The notes: a model not told the origin generated them from the letters alone. A stretch of 28,699 nucleotides of DNA from Streptomyces viridochromogenes (GCF_001270495.1 NZ_LGUR01000270.1:1-28699), one strand, 5' to 3'. Shown: positions 1-9,981, numbered from the stretch's first letter. A program made the numbers and translations.

Positions 1-1
1 C

Positions 2-606
2 CCCCGCTCGGTCCACCCCCTCCGAGCCGCCCTGGCCCTCCAAGGCGCCATGTTCGGCGCCTGCCAAGCCGGCATCACCGCCCTCACCGAGCGGCTCGGA
101 CAGCCGGATCAGGCAGGGCTCGTGTACGCCGCCATGGGAGTGATGAGCGCTGTCGCCGGGCTCTCCATGGCCGCGGTGCCCGCTCACCTCGGGCTGACCA
201 CCCGCTGGCGGGCGGCCACAGCGGCCGCGTGCGCCCTGTCTCTCCCTCTGTTGTGGACGGAGAGCCTCACCGCCCTCTACGCCACCGTCACCGTCCTGGG
301 CATCGCCTACGCGCCGCACCTCATCACGGTGTTCGGGCTCACCGAGCGCGTGGTGCCGCCCGCGCGGCTCGCCGAGGCGATGGCGCTGGCGACGAGCGCA
401 CTGGTCGGCGGACAGGCGCTGGCGGTCGCCGTCACCGGCCGGCTCGCCGAGTCCTACGGCCCGGCGGCCGCCTTCGGGGTGGGAAGCCTCGCCGCGGCGC
501 TCGCCTGCCTGATCGCGCTGACGGCGCGCCCGGAGTCGTACACCGGACGCACCGCCGAAAGGGACCGCCACGCGCGTGTAGCCGACCCACGGCCGGGTGA
601 GCCGTC

Positions 607-610
<4 letters not shown>
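2..610 (+). CDS. MFS transporter, C-terminal part (5' end outside window)
   Basis: The reading frame is open from the window edge to a TAG at 608-610, so this is the last ~202 residues of a longer protein. It consists of alternating hydrophobic segments rich in Ala, Gly, Leu and Val, with short loops carrying Arg and Glu, as in the second half of a 12-helix major facilitator. The pattern (an AAMGVMSAVAGLS helix, a LYATVTVLGIAYAPHLI helix and a closing FGVGSLAAALACLIAL helix before a charged tail) fits drug/proton antiporters of actinobacteria. The substrate cannot be told from this part. It converges on glgX, and the stop codons of the two genes overlap. An ATG at 50 is internal, not a convincing start. 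Confidence 0.8.
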
Positions 611-2748
<2,138 letters not shown>

Positions 2749-2858
2749 GAACACGACTCTTTCAGCTGGAGCGCGCCGTCGGGGGCGCCTTGACGTCGAG
2801 TCTCCCCGAAAGTGATGGAACCACCTATGACTTACGTCCCTCTTACCGGTCGACCAGT

Positions 2859-2873
2859 GCATACGCGGTATGC
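2859..2873. promoter_or_regulatory. Dyad in the divergent glgX / amine-oxidase intergenic region
   Basis: A perfect 6-3-6 inverted repeat, GCATAC-GCG-GTATGC, lies in the 181-bp gap between glgX (leftward) and the secreted pair (rightward), about 57 bases before the GTG at 2930. It is flanked by two copies of ACCAGTG (2853-2859 and 2878-2884). Size and position suit a repressor site, but no regulator gene is adjacent and I see no convincing -10/-35 pair. Confidence 0.3.
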
Positions 2874-2929
2874 CGAACCAGTGGGGCAAACACGTACTCC
2901 CGGGGATGTTGGGGGAGTAAGGGGAAGAT

Positions 2930-3742
2930 GTGCGCGAGATAGTGCACCGCCATCTGGGCAAGGTGGTGGCCGGTGCGGCCATCGCGGTGGCCGGAACCGC
3001 CGTGATGATCGGAATCACCCTGCCGGGCACGGCGGGGGCTGACACAACGGGAGGGGCCGACAGCGGTGGCCAGTCCACCCAGCAGTCGGCTCAGGGGCAG
3101 AACGGCGCCGCCGCCGTACAGCCCGGTGTGGTCGAAGAGGCGCCGGCCGAGGGCGATCGCGGCAAGGGCAACGATCCGCTGACCGACGACGAGATCGCGC
3201 GGGTCGAGAAGCTCGCGGTGAACCGGCAGCTGGTCGACCGCAGCGAGAACGTCAGGGGTGCGCGCGGTCCGCAGCGGATCGACGTCCAGCTGGCCGAGCC
3301 GGAGGCCGACGAGGTCGACGACGCGAGCGCGCCCCGGCGTGCCGACGTGACGGTCTACGACTACCAGGACGACACCCTCGTCACCAGGACCGTGAACCTG
3401 GACACGGGCAAGGTCGAGCGGACCGCCACCCAGCACGGCGTGCAGCCGCCGCTGAGCCTCGCCGAGCAGACCGAGGCCGCCAAGCTGCTGATCGCCGACC
3501 CGCTGGGCGCGGATCTGAAGGCGGACTACAAGGACGCCACGGGCAAGGAACTCACCTCCCCGGACCAACTGCAGCTGAGCAGCATGGTGTACCGGGCCGC
3601 TCCGGGCGGGTCGGCGTCGGTCGAGAAGTGCGGCGAGCACCGCTGCACCCGACTGTTCCCGAAGATCAAGAACGGCCCATGGGTCGACACCCGGGACTTC
3701 GTGATCGACCTGAGCGCCCGCAAGGTGATCCGCCTCGGCTGA
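2930..3742 (+). CDS. Secreted protein resembling the N2/N3 domains of copper amine oxidase
   Basis: This 270-residue protein starts at a GTG; an in-frame TAA at 2918 rules out a longer form, and GGGGGAG at 2911-2917 is a possible ribosome site. Residues 1-37 form an export signal (HRH charged start, hydrophobic GKVVAGAAIAVAGTAVMIG, then a TAGAD cleavage region), followed by a Gly/Ser/Gln-rich linker. Residues from about 75 follow the plan of amine-oxidase N domains: an LTDDEIARVEKL helix, RIDVQLAEPE, RADVTVYDYQDDTLV, VNLDTGKVERTATQHGVQPP, then a helix with ADPLGADLKADY, ending in WVDTRDFVIDLSARKVIRLG, the strand that normally leads into the catalytic domain. The catalytic part is in the next gene, 56 bp downstream. 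The split-domain assignment is my inference from this pattern; a general secreted hypothetical protein is the alternative. Confidence 0.7.
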   Translation: MREIVHRHLGKVVAGAAIAVAGTAVMIGITLPGTAGADTTGGADSGGQSTQQSAQGQNGAAAVQPGVVEEAPAEGDRGKGNDPLTDDEIARVEKLAVNRQLVDRSENVRGARGPQRIDVQLAEPEADEVDDASAPRRADVTVYDYQDDTLVTRTVNLDTGKVERTATQHGVQPPLSLAEQTEAAKLLIADPLGADLKADYKDATGKELTSPDQLQLSSMVYRAAPGGSASVEKCGEHRCTRLFPKIKNGPWVDTRDFVIDLSARKVIRLG

Positions 3743-3798
3743 GCCGACCTCCGTTCACTTTTCCAACTTTGCACCTCCTGTAAGGGAGTCACCTCTTC

Positions 3799-5127
3799 AT
3801 GCGCGTCAACAGAATGAGCCGTGCCCGCAGGCGGGCGGCCCTGGGCCTGTCCCTGGCCGCGCTGGCCGCCGGCGCGACGACCGGAGCGGGGCCGGCCGCC
3901 GCCCAGCCGAAGGCGGCCGCCGCCCCGGCCCCCAACTGCAGCGCGGCCTACCGCATCGAGCAGAAGCTCTCCACCGGCACCACCTGGCGCATGTGCTGGC
4001 GCTTCAACGGCACGTCCGGTGTCGTCCTGGAGGACATCTCCTACCAGCCGCCCGGCGAGGCCAAGCCGATCAAGGTCCTCAACAGCGCCAAGCTGGCCCA
4101 GATCCATGTGCCGTACGACGACGGCGACTCCGAGTTCAACGACGTGACGGAGTACAACTTCGGCAACGGCCTGCTGAACATGAAGCCCGCGGAATGCCCG
4201 GGCGGCACCATCAAGACCGTCAAGGTCCGCGAGCCCATGTACTCCAACTCCCAGAACGTCAAGGGCCTGTGCGCCACGACCCGGTCCCGCGGCCACGCGT
4301 ACCACCTGCAGACCGAACCGCCGAACGGGAACATCGGCAAGACCTACCAGGCCCAGGGCAAGGACCTGCTGCTCTACACCATCAACAAGGTGAGCTGGTA
4401 CGAGTACATCACCGAGTGGCGGTTCCAGGACGACGGCACCCTCACCATGAACGTCGGCGCCACCGGCAGCCTCGCCCCCGAGGACTACGACGCCGGTGAC
4501 GGCCGCGGCTGGCCCATCGGCAAGGGCGCCAAGGACTACGCCGACAGCCACAGCCACAACGTCTTCTGGCGGCTCGACTTCGGCCTCGACGGCTCCTCCA
4601 AGACCCGGGTCGAGCAGTACGACTCGAAGGTCAGCCCGGCCCGGGGCGACCAGGGGCCGACCAACAAGACGACGCTCACGAAGGTCACCAAGGAACTCGC
4701 GGGCGACGCCAAGAACATGCGCTGGTGGCGGGTGGTCAGCGCGACGGGCAAGAACAAGGACGGGCACGCGCGCTCGTACGAGCTCGTGCCCGGCGCCACG
4801 ACCAAGTTCCCGGGCCGTTCCTTCACCAACCACGACGTGTACTTCACCGAGTACAACAAGTGCGAGCAGTACGCGAGCGGCAACCTGGGCGCCTGCGGTG
4901 CCGGACACCCCAAGGACGTCGACAAGTGGGTCAACGGGCAGTCCCTCACCCACCCCGTGGTGTGGATGAACGTGGGCTTCCACCACATCGTGCGGGACGA
5001 GGACCAGCAGCCGATGCCGGTCCACTGGCAGGGCTTCTCGATCGCCCCGCGTGACGTGACCGCTATGAATCCGCTCACTCCGGCCGACCTCAAGGGCATC
5101 AACGGGCACGTCGGCCGGGACAGTTGA
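3799..5127 (+). CDS. Secreted copper amine oxidase, catalytic domain only
   Basis: The product is 442 residues, against about 640 or more for full-length bacterial copper amine oxidases, because the N2/N3 domains are missing. AAGGGAG at 3782-3788 supports the ATG. The signal peptide begins with SRARRRAALGLSLAALAAG and may use the Tat route. Expected catalytic positions are present: Asp115 in EFNDVTEYNFG (catalytic base), Tyr201 in WYEY (topaquinone precursor), His251 and His253 in DSHSHNVFWRLDFGLDG, and His395/396 in VWMNVGFHHIVRDED (third copper ligand). Spacings Asp-Tyr 86, Tyr-His 50 and His-His about 142 agree with the Arthrobacter enzyme as I recall it (84, 49, 159). The residue before Tyr201 is Trp, where the family usually has Asn. 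It likely oxidises a primary amine outside the cell; the substrate is unknown. Co-transcription with the preceding gene is expected. Confidence 0.85.
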   Translation: MRVNRMSRARRRAALGLSLAALAAGATTGAGPAAAQPKAAAAPAPNCSAAYRIEQKLSTGTTWRMCWRFNGTSGVVLEDISYQPPGEAKPIKVLNSAKLAQIHVPYDDGDSEFNDVTEYNFGNGLLNMKPAECPGGTIKTVKVREPMYSNSQNVKGLCATTRSRGHAYHLQTEPPNGNIGKTYQAQGKDLLLYTINKVSWYEYITEWRFQDDGTLTMNVGATGSLAPEDYDAGDGRGWPIGKGAKDYADSHSHNVFWRLDFGLDGSSKTRVEQYDSKVSPARGDQGPTNKTTLTKVTKELAGDAKNMRWWRVVSATGKNKDGHARSYELVPGATTKFPGRSFTNHDVYFTEYNKCEQYASGNLGACGAGHPKDVDKWVNGQSLTHPVVWMNVGFHHIVRDEDQQPMPVHWQGFSIAPRDVTAMNPLTPADLKGINGHVGRDS

Positions 5128-5229
5128 GAAACGACCTGTCCATCCGGCTGCACCGCCCACCGCTCCCGGAGTACCCTTCCTTGATCGTTGGGACGGGGAG
5201 TGCTCGGGGGAGCGGAAGGCGGTGCGCGG

Positions 5230-6468
5230 GTGGGCTCGGGAGGGCTGGAGTTGCCCCCTGGTGACGAGGGTCACGAGGGGAACTCCGCAGACGTCCCGCC
5301 CGGCGCGGTGTCCCTGGCCAGGCCGATGGAGACCAGCTCCATCGGCCCGGAGCTGGACTGGGACACCGGGGCCTGGCTCGAGGTGCGCACCCGCGCCCAG
5401 CGAGCCGGCCGGGCCTACATCTGGCTGAACCTCGTCGAACAGCGGCTACGCGCGGTCGTGGCCGCTGTTCTGCGTCCCATCTACGAACCCGTCCACGGCG
5501 ACGAGTGGGTGGTGGCGGCGGCCGGACCGGCCGGCCAGGAATGGGTGCAGCGCGCGGTCGCCGTACGCGAAGTCAGCCGCCGCAAGGGCTACTTGCTGGA
5601 CCCGGCCGACGACAACGTCCTCAGCTTTCTCACCCTGCCGCAGCTGCGCGAGCTGATGGTGCAGCACTGGCCCTGCTTCGAGCCGTACGTCGACGACCGC
5701 CGGGACGTCGAACTCGCCCTGGACGAGCTCGAAGTGACCCGGAACGTCGTCTCGCGCAACCGCGCCCTGTCCGAGGCGGTCCTCAACCAGGCCGAGCGTG
5801 CCTCGGCCCGCCTGCTGGAGATCCTCGGCGCGGGCGGCGACGTCCCGTCCGCGCGTCGGCTTCCCATCGACGCCGTCGAGGACCTGGTCGGCGACCGGTA
5901 CGCCGACGTGGTCGCCGTGCACCCCGACCGGGTGCGGCTGCTGCGCCAGTTCCCGGCCGAGGACATCTTCGGCGGCGCGCGCCGGCTCGACGCCATCGGC
6001 ATCGGCCTCAACCTGCTCGTGCAGAACTTCTCCGGCCGCCGCCTGGTGCGGCTCGCCGAGTCCGGCTGCCGGGTGCGGCTGCTGTTCCTGAACCCGGCCT
6101 CCAGCGCCGTCAAGCGACGCGAGCGCGAACTCGGTATCAAGCGCGGCGAGTTGAGCCGCGCCGTCGAGATGAACATCCTGCACATGCGCCGGGTGCGGTC
6201 CCGGCTGCGTGACCCGGGGGCGTTCGAGATCCAGGTCTTCGACGACACACCCCGCTTCACGGCCTACCTCGTGGACGGCGACGGCTCCGACGGCATCGCG
6301 GTCGTGCAGACCTATCTGCGGCGGATGCGCGGGCTGGAGGCGCCGGTCCTCGTGCTGCGCAACGGCAGCAGGGTGGTCAAGTCGGACGAGATGGATGAGA
6401 GCGGACTTTTCCCTACGTATCGCGAGGAGTTCGAGCTCATGTGGGCGGATTCGCGACCGGTGTCCTGA
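5230..6468 (+). CDS. SAV2148-family HEPN domain protein with PLD-like C-terminal half
   Basis: I place the start at the GTG at 5230 (412 residues, amino end VGSGGLELPPGD) because GGAAGG at 5214-5219 sits 10 bases upstream; a TTG at 5188 would add 14 residues. The first half is helical (RAYIWLNLVEQRLRAVVAAV, then RDVELALDELEVTRNVVSRN) and fits a HEPN fold. The RN dipeptide of the RNxxxxH ribonuclease motif is seen in SRNRALSEA, but the histidine is not, so activity is doubtful. The second half (FSGRRLVRLAESGCRVRLLFLNP, FTAYLVDGDGSDGIAVVQTYL) resembles phospholipase-D-like regulatory domains. The family is conserved in Streptomyces and has no established function to my knowledge. Promoter candidate: TACCCT at 5172-5177. 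Confidence 0.75.
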   Translation: MGSGGLELPPGDEGHEGNSADVPPGAVSLARPMETSSIGPELDWDTGAWLEVRTRAQRAGRAYIWLNLVEQRLRAVVAAVLRPIYEPVHGDEWVVAAAGPAGQEWVQRAVAVREVSRRKGYLLDPADDNVLSFLTLPQLRELMVQHWPCFEPYVDDRRDVELALDELEVTRNVVSRNRALSEAVLNQAERASARLLEILGAGGDVPSARRLPIDAVEDLVGDRYADVVAVHPDRVRLLRQFPAEDIFGGARRLDAIGIGLNLLVQNFSGRRLVRLAESGCRVRLLFLNPASSAVKRRERELGIKRGELSRAVEMNILHMRRVRSRLRDPGAFEIQVFDDTPRFTAYLVDGDGSDGIAVVQTYLRRMRGLEAPVLVLRNGSRVVKSDEMDESGLFPTYREEFELMWADSRPVS

Positions 6469-6583
6469 CCCCGTGTCCTGAGCGGTCCCGTGGGCTAAGC
6501 GGAACACGGTCCTCTGATTGTCAGTGGCCCATGGGAAGGTGGGGACCACTGGGGGAACGCACCACCAAGAAGGGGGACCGCCC

Positions 6584-7306
6584 ATGGGCTGGCACCGTGA
6601 GCTGCTGATCGGCTTCGACCTGGAGACGACCGGGACCGATCCGCGCGAGGCGCGCATCGTCACCGCGGCCGTGATCGAGGTCAGGGACGGGCAGCCGATA
6701 GGGCACAAGGAGTGGCTGGCCGATCCGGGCGTGGAGATCCCGGCGGACGCGGTCGCCGTCCACGGCATCAGCAATGAGCGCGCGGCCGCCGAAGGCCGTC
6801 CGGCCGACCAGGTGGCGGACGCCGTCGCGGACGTCCTCGTGGCGTACTGGAAGACGGGCGTGCCGGTCGTCGCCTACAACGCGGCCTTCGACCTGAGCCT
6901 GCTCTCCGCCGAACTGCGGCGGTACGGACTGCCGTCCCTGCGTGACCGGCTGGGCGGCCAGGAGCCCGCCCCCGTCGTCGACCCGTACACCATCGACCGC
7001 TGGGCCGACCGCTACCGCCGCGGCAAGCGCAACCTCGAAGCGGTCTGCCGGGAGTACGGCATCGCACTCGACACCGCCCACGACGCCTCAGCCGACGCCC
7101 TCGCCGCTGCCCGGCTGGCCTGTGCGATAGGCGACCGCCACCCCAAGATCGCGGCCCTCGGCCCGGCGGAGCTGCACCGCCGCCAGATCGAGTGGTACGC
7201 CGAGTGGGCGGCGGACTTCCAGAACTTCCTGCGCCGCAAGGGCGACGCGACGGCGGTGGTCGACGGCACGTGGCCGCTCAGGGAGCCGGCGGGGGAGACG
7301 GTCTGA
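6584..7306 (+). CDS. DEDDh 3'-5' exonuclease (DnaQ epsilon-like)
   Basis: This 240-residue protein has the full RNase T/DnaQ active site: Asp12 and Glu14 in IGFDLETTGTDP (Exo I), Asp103 in YNAAFDLSLL (Exo II), and His166 and Asp171 in HDASADALAAARLA (Exo III). It should remove nucleotides from DNA 3' ends with two metal ions, either as a stand-alone proofreading or repair exonuclease or for another short substrate. The start is the ATG at 6584, after AAGGGGGA at 6570-6577, giving MGWHRELLIGFDLETTG as in Streptomyces relatives. It has no BRCT or helicase extension. A CAGTGG/CCACTG inverted repeat (6522-6527, 6546-6551) sits upstream, and CCCATGGG occurs at 6528-6535 and again over the start codon at 6581-6588. 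Confidence 0.9.
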   Translation: MGWHRELLIGFDLETTGTDPREARIVTAAVIEVRDGQPIGHKEWLADPGVEIPADAVAVHGISNERAAAEGRPADQVADAVADVLVAYWKTGVPVVAYNAAFDLSLLSAELRRYGLPSLRDRLGGQEPAPVVDPYTIDRWADRYRRGKRNLEAVCREYGIALDTAHDASADALAAARLACAIGDRHPKIAALGPAELHRRQIEWYAEWAADFQNFLRRKGDATAVVDGTWPLREPAGETV

Positions 7307-7318
7307 GTCCCACCGGGA

Positions 7319-7355
7319 CAGGCGCACGGGCGAACAGGGCGCCGCGTGCTGCCTG
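7319..7355. terminator. Hairpin between convergent exonuclease and YbaK genes
   Basis: CAGGCGCACG (7319-7328) can pair with CGTGC-t-GCCTG (7345-7355) with one bulged base and a 16-nt loop. It is placed between the stop codons of two converging genes, where a bidirectional terminator is expected. There is no T-tract, which is usual for Streptomyces terminators. Confidence 0.5.
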
Positions 7356-7378
7356 GGGACCTCTCGCAGCGCCCTCCC

Positions 7379-7921
7379 TCACAGCTGGGGCGAGGCGACC
7401 GCCCGGGTCGCCGGCGCCGCGATGCGCTCGATGCGGGGCGCGGCCAGCCGTTCGTAGTCCGCTCCCGAGATGAGCAGTGAGCGATCGAGGCGGGCCGCGT
7501 TGAAGTACAGCTTCGGCTGGGCCACGACATCCGGGTCGGCGACGAGTTCGAGGTCAGGATCGAAGCTGAACGGCAGGACCGTGCCGGGGACGGCGCGAGC
7601 CAGCCGCTCGGCGGTCCCCGGGTCGCTGAAGCCGACGTAGCGCGCGTCGAACAGCGCCCGGACGGCGTCCAGGTCCACCCGGCGGTCCCCGAGGACGACC
7701 GCGAGGACGTGACGTGTCGTGCGTCGGTCCACCTTGACCCGCAGCACGATGCACTTCGCCGCCTCGGAGGCCGGGTGCCCACGCAGCGCGCAGACGGCTT
7801 CGGTGGCGCCTTCGGGGGCGTGGTCGATCAGGCGGTAGCCGACGGAGGAGGCGTCGAGCAGCGAGATCAGGTGGTCGTAAGTGTCGTGGTGGGCGCTGCC
7901 GTCGTGGGTGTGGTCGGACAT
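7379..7921 (-). CDS. YbaK/EbsC-type aminoacyl-tRNA deacylase
   Basis: This 180-residue protein belongs to the YbaK/ProX superfamily, which hydrolyses mischarged aminoacyl-tRNAs (for example Cys-tRNAPro) in trans. Visible landmarks are the LIDHAPEGATEAVCALRGH strand and helix, Lys56 in SEAAKCIVLRVK at the position of the essential YbaK lysine, LGDRRVDLDAVRAL, GFSDPGTAERLARAVPG, and VLPFSF in the conserved loop that closes the pocket. The ATG at 7921 follows a histidine-rich family-typical start (MSDHTHDG). It begins inside the 3' end of the upstream EamA gene (55-bp overlap on the same strand), so translation of the two is probably coupled. The specific tRNA cannot be named. Confidence 0.88.
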   Translation of the reverse strand: MSDHTHDGSAHHDTYDHLISLLDASSVGYRLIDHAPEGATEAVCALRGHPASEAAKCIVLRVKVDRRTTRHVLAVVLGDRRVDLDAVRALFDARYVGFSDPGTAERLARAVPGTVLPFSFDPDLELVADPDVVAQPKLYFNAARLDRSLLISGADYERLAAPRIERIAAPATRAVASPQL

Positions 7922-8886
7922 GCGGAGTCCTTGTCGAGAGGGTGGGCCGAGGTGTCGGGCGGGGTGTCGGGCGAGTTGTGGGGCGAGGGGAGTCGCGGTT
8001 CCGGTGCGCCGCGGTGCGCCCGTTCCACCGCCTGGCCCCAGTACGTGCCGGCGATCAGCAGGGCCGCCCCGAGACCGGTGAGCGGGGTGAGGTGGTCGCC
8101 GCCGAGGGCCACTCCCACCGCGACGGCCCACACCGGCTCGGTGCCCAGCAGCAGACTGGCCCGGCTGGCGGAGGTGCGCTGCACGGCCCAGGTCTGGGCC
8201 AGGAAGGCGAACACGCTGCAGAACAGGGCGAGATAGACGAGCTGGGCCCAGGTCGCCGGGTCGGCATGGACCAGCGTCGGCAGGTCGAGGGCCGCGACCG
8301 GCAGGAACAGGGCCGTGCCGACGAGGGTCTGCACGGTTGTCAGGTGCAGCGGGCGGATCTGCCGTCCCGTGGTGAAGCGTCCGACGAGCGCGACATGCAC
8401 GGCCCGGATCAGCGCGGCGCCGAGCATCAGCAGATCGCCGAGGCGCGGCGCGTCGAAGCCGTTGCCGGACATCAGCAGCCCGACGGCCAGAACGCACACG
8501 CCGGTCGCAGCGAAGAAGGACCCGGGCAGCGCGCCGCGGCGGCCGCCGCGGTCGAGGAGAGGGGTGAGGACGATGGTCAGGCTGATGATGAGACCGGCGT
8601 TGGCGGCGCTGGTGTGGGCGACACCGTACGTCTCCACGGCCAGGACCGCCGCCTGGGTCACACCCAGGGGCACACCGGCTCGCAACTCGTCACGCGTCCA
8701 CCGGCGCGACCCGCGCCGCCGGGAGGTGACCACGCCGAGACAGGCGAACGCGGAGAGGGCGTAGCGGGCGAAGAGCACCAGCAGGACGGGGAGCGCGGCG
8801 GTGGCCGTCTGGGCGGACAGATAGCTGGAACCCCAGACGAGCGCGACAAGGAGGAGTACCGCATCGGTACGGCGAACGTCGGACAC
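7867..8886 (-). CDS. EamA/DMT-family exporter
   Basis: The protein has about ten transmembrane segments in two EamA repeats: LLLVALVWGSSYLSAQTATA opens the first, and the second begins near ALIRAVHVALVGRF and contains WAQLVYLALFCSVFAFLAQTWA and LLLGTEPVWAVAVGVALGG. Such proteins export metabolites or amino acids. I take the GTG at 8886 (339 residues), giving VSDVRRTDAVLLLV; an ATG at 8955 would add 23 basic residues and overlap the divergent regulator's promoter dyad. The C-terminal tail after YWGQAVERAHRG is Pro/Thr/Ser-rich and probably disordered; much of it is read from the stretch where the next gene begins. The divergent LysR gene is the likely regulator. Confidence 0.85.
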   Translation of the reverse strand: MSDVRRTDAVLLLVALVWGSSYLSAQTATAALPVLLVLFARYALSAFACLGVVTSRRRGSRRWTRDELRAGVPLGVTQAAVLAVETYGVAHTSAANAGLIISLTIVLTPLLDRGGRRGALPGSFFAATGVCVLAVGLLMSGNGFDAPRLGDLLMLGAALIRAVHVALVGRFTTGRQIRPLHLTTVQTLVGTALFLPVAALDLPTLVHADPATWAQLVYLALFCSVFAFLAQTWAVQRTSASRASLLLGTEPVWAVAVGVALGGDHLTPLTGLGAALLIAGTYWGQAVERAHRGAPEPRLPSPHNSPDTPPDTSAHPLDKDSACPTTPTTAAPTTTLTTT

Positions 8887-8925
8887 CCGCCTACGGTGCA
8901 CCGGCCGCGTCCATGAAGCCCAGTA

Positions 8926-8952
8926 CCACTTTCTAAAACGATCATTTAGTGG
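8926..8952. promoter_or_regulatory. LysR-type operator between EamA and LysR genes
   Basis: CCACT (8926-8930) pairs with AGTGG (8948-8952), and CTAAA (8933-8937) with TTTAG (8945-8949), around an ACGATCA centre. This AT-rich dyad stands out in GC-rich sequence and has the T-N11-A style of LysR boxes. It lies in the 92-bp divergent gap, upstream of both genes, so it could control both. Confidence 0.55.
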
Positions 8953-8966
8953 CACTACATCGTCCC

Positions 8967-8972
8967 TACACT
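8967..8972 (+). promoter_or_regulatory. Probable -10 element of a leaderless LysR transcript
   Basis: TACACT sits six bases before the ATG at 8979, which would put the transcription start on the start codon. The only GAGG (8973-8976) is too close to the ATG to act as a ribosome site. The upstream dyad at 8926-8952 would overlap the -35 region, suggesting autoregulation. Confidence 0.4.
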
Positions 8973-8978
8973 GAGGCG

Positions 8979-9884
8979 ATGGACGAACGGCAGCTGCGGA
9001 TCCTGCGGGAGCTCGGCGAACTGGGCAGTGTCACGGCGGTCGCCGAGGCGCTGCTGGTGACACCGTCGGCGATCTCCCAGCAGCTACGGCTGCTGCAACG
9101 CGCGATCCCGGTACCGCTCACCGAGCGTCAGGGGCGCCGGCTGGTGCTCACCGACGCCGGCCAGGCGCTGGCCGGGGCGGCCGTGGAGGTGGAGACGGCG
9201 CTCGCGCGGGCACGGCACGCCGTCGAGGAGTTCGTCGGGCAGCCGGACGGGGAGGTGTCGGTGGCGGCGTTCCACAGCGCGGGCGCCGCGTTCTTCCCGT
9301 TGTTGCTCCGCGCGCTCGCCGGGCCGGGCGGTCCGGTGGTGAGGCTCGCCGACGAGGACGTACCGCAGGAGGACTTCCCGCGCCTCACCCGGGAGTACGA
9401 CGTCGTGCTCGCCCACCGGCTGGACCACGCCCCGCCCTGGCCGGACACGGTGGCCAGGACGACGCTGCTGCGCGAGCCGCTCGATGTGGCCATGCCCGCC
9501 GATCACCCGCTGGCCGCCGAGAGCCGGGTCACCCCGCGCGACGTGGCCGACCAGCCGTGGATCGCGGTGCATGACGGTTTCCCGGTCCTGGCCGTCATCG
9601 AAGCCATCGCCGCCGCGGCCGGGCGCCGCCCGCACCTCGCTCACCGCATCAACGAGTTCGCGGTGGTGGCCGAGGCCGTGGCGGCCGGTGGCGGTATCGC
9701 CCTGATGCCCCGCTGGACGATGCGCCCGCATCCGGCTCTGGTCCTGAAACCACTGAGCGGGGTCCAGGCGAGGCGCCACATCGACGCGCTCTACCGCCCC
9801 GAACGCACGGCCCGCACAGCGGTCCGCACCGTCCTCACGGAGCTGCGCCGAGCCGCGCGGGGCATCCAGAACGCAGGGCCGTGA
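8979..9884 (+). CDS. LysR-family transcriptional regulator
   Basis: The 301-residue protein has an N-terminal winged helix-turn-helix (residues ~5-63: RQLRILRELGELGSVTAVAE, then a recognition helix with TPSAISQQLRLLQ, and the wing RQGRRLVLTDAG), a linker helix, and a two-lobed effector domain (VSVAAFHSAGAAFFPLLLRAL; DVVLAHRLDHAPP; PLAAESRVTPRDVADQPWIA). The ATG at 8979 gives the usual MDERQLRIL start; the GTG at 8949 lies inside the dyad. By the usual rule for divergent LysR genes, it probably controls the EamA exporter in response to that exporter's substrate. Confidence 0.92.
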   Translation: MDERQLRILRELGELGSVTAVAEALLVTPSAISQQLRLLQRAIPVPLTERQGRRLVLTDAGQALAGAAVEVETALARARHAVEEFVGQPDGEVSVAAFHSAGAAFFPLLLRALAGPGGPVVRLADEDVPQEDFPRLTREYDVVLAHRLDHAPPWPDTVARTTLLREPLDVAMPADHPLAAESRVTPRDVADQPWIAVHDGFPVLAVIEAIAAAAGRRPHLAHRINEFAVVAEAVAAGGGIALMPRWTMRPHPALVLKPLSGVQARRHIDALYRPERTARTAVRTVLTELRRAARGIQNAGP

Positions 9885-9981
9885 GGGCTGTCAGGGCCGT
9901 CGGATCGGGCGGCCGGTTTTCGCCGTAGGCTCGTAGGCTGAAACACCCCGTGGGACGCCGTGTGAGGGACAGGAGACCGAG

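Noticed and set aside
2816..3042. Possible small plus-strand gene starting in the divergent region
   Set aside because: It has no ribosome site, ends inside the next gene in another frame, and its composition is Arg/Gly shadow-like.
3526..5274. 582-codon minus-strand open frame opposite the amine oxidase genes
   Set aside because: Low-complexity Val/Leu/Gly/Arg composition without motifs; the plus strand carries the complete copper and cofactor residues.
6522..6588. Operator made of CAGTGG/CCACTG and two CCCATGGG palindromes before the exonuclease
   Set aside because: Short arms, common sequence in this base composition, and one copy simply contains the start codon; too weak to call as a site.
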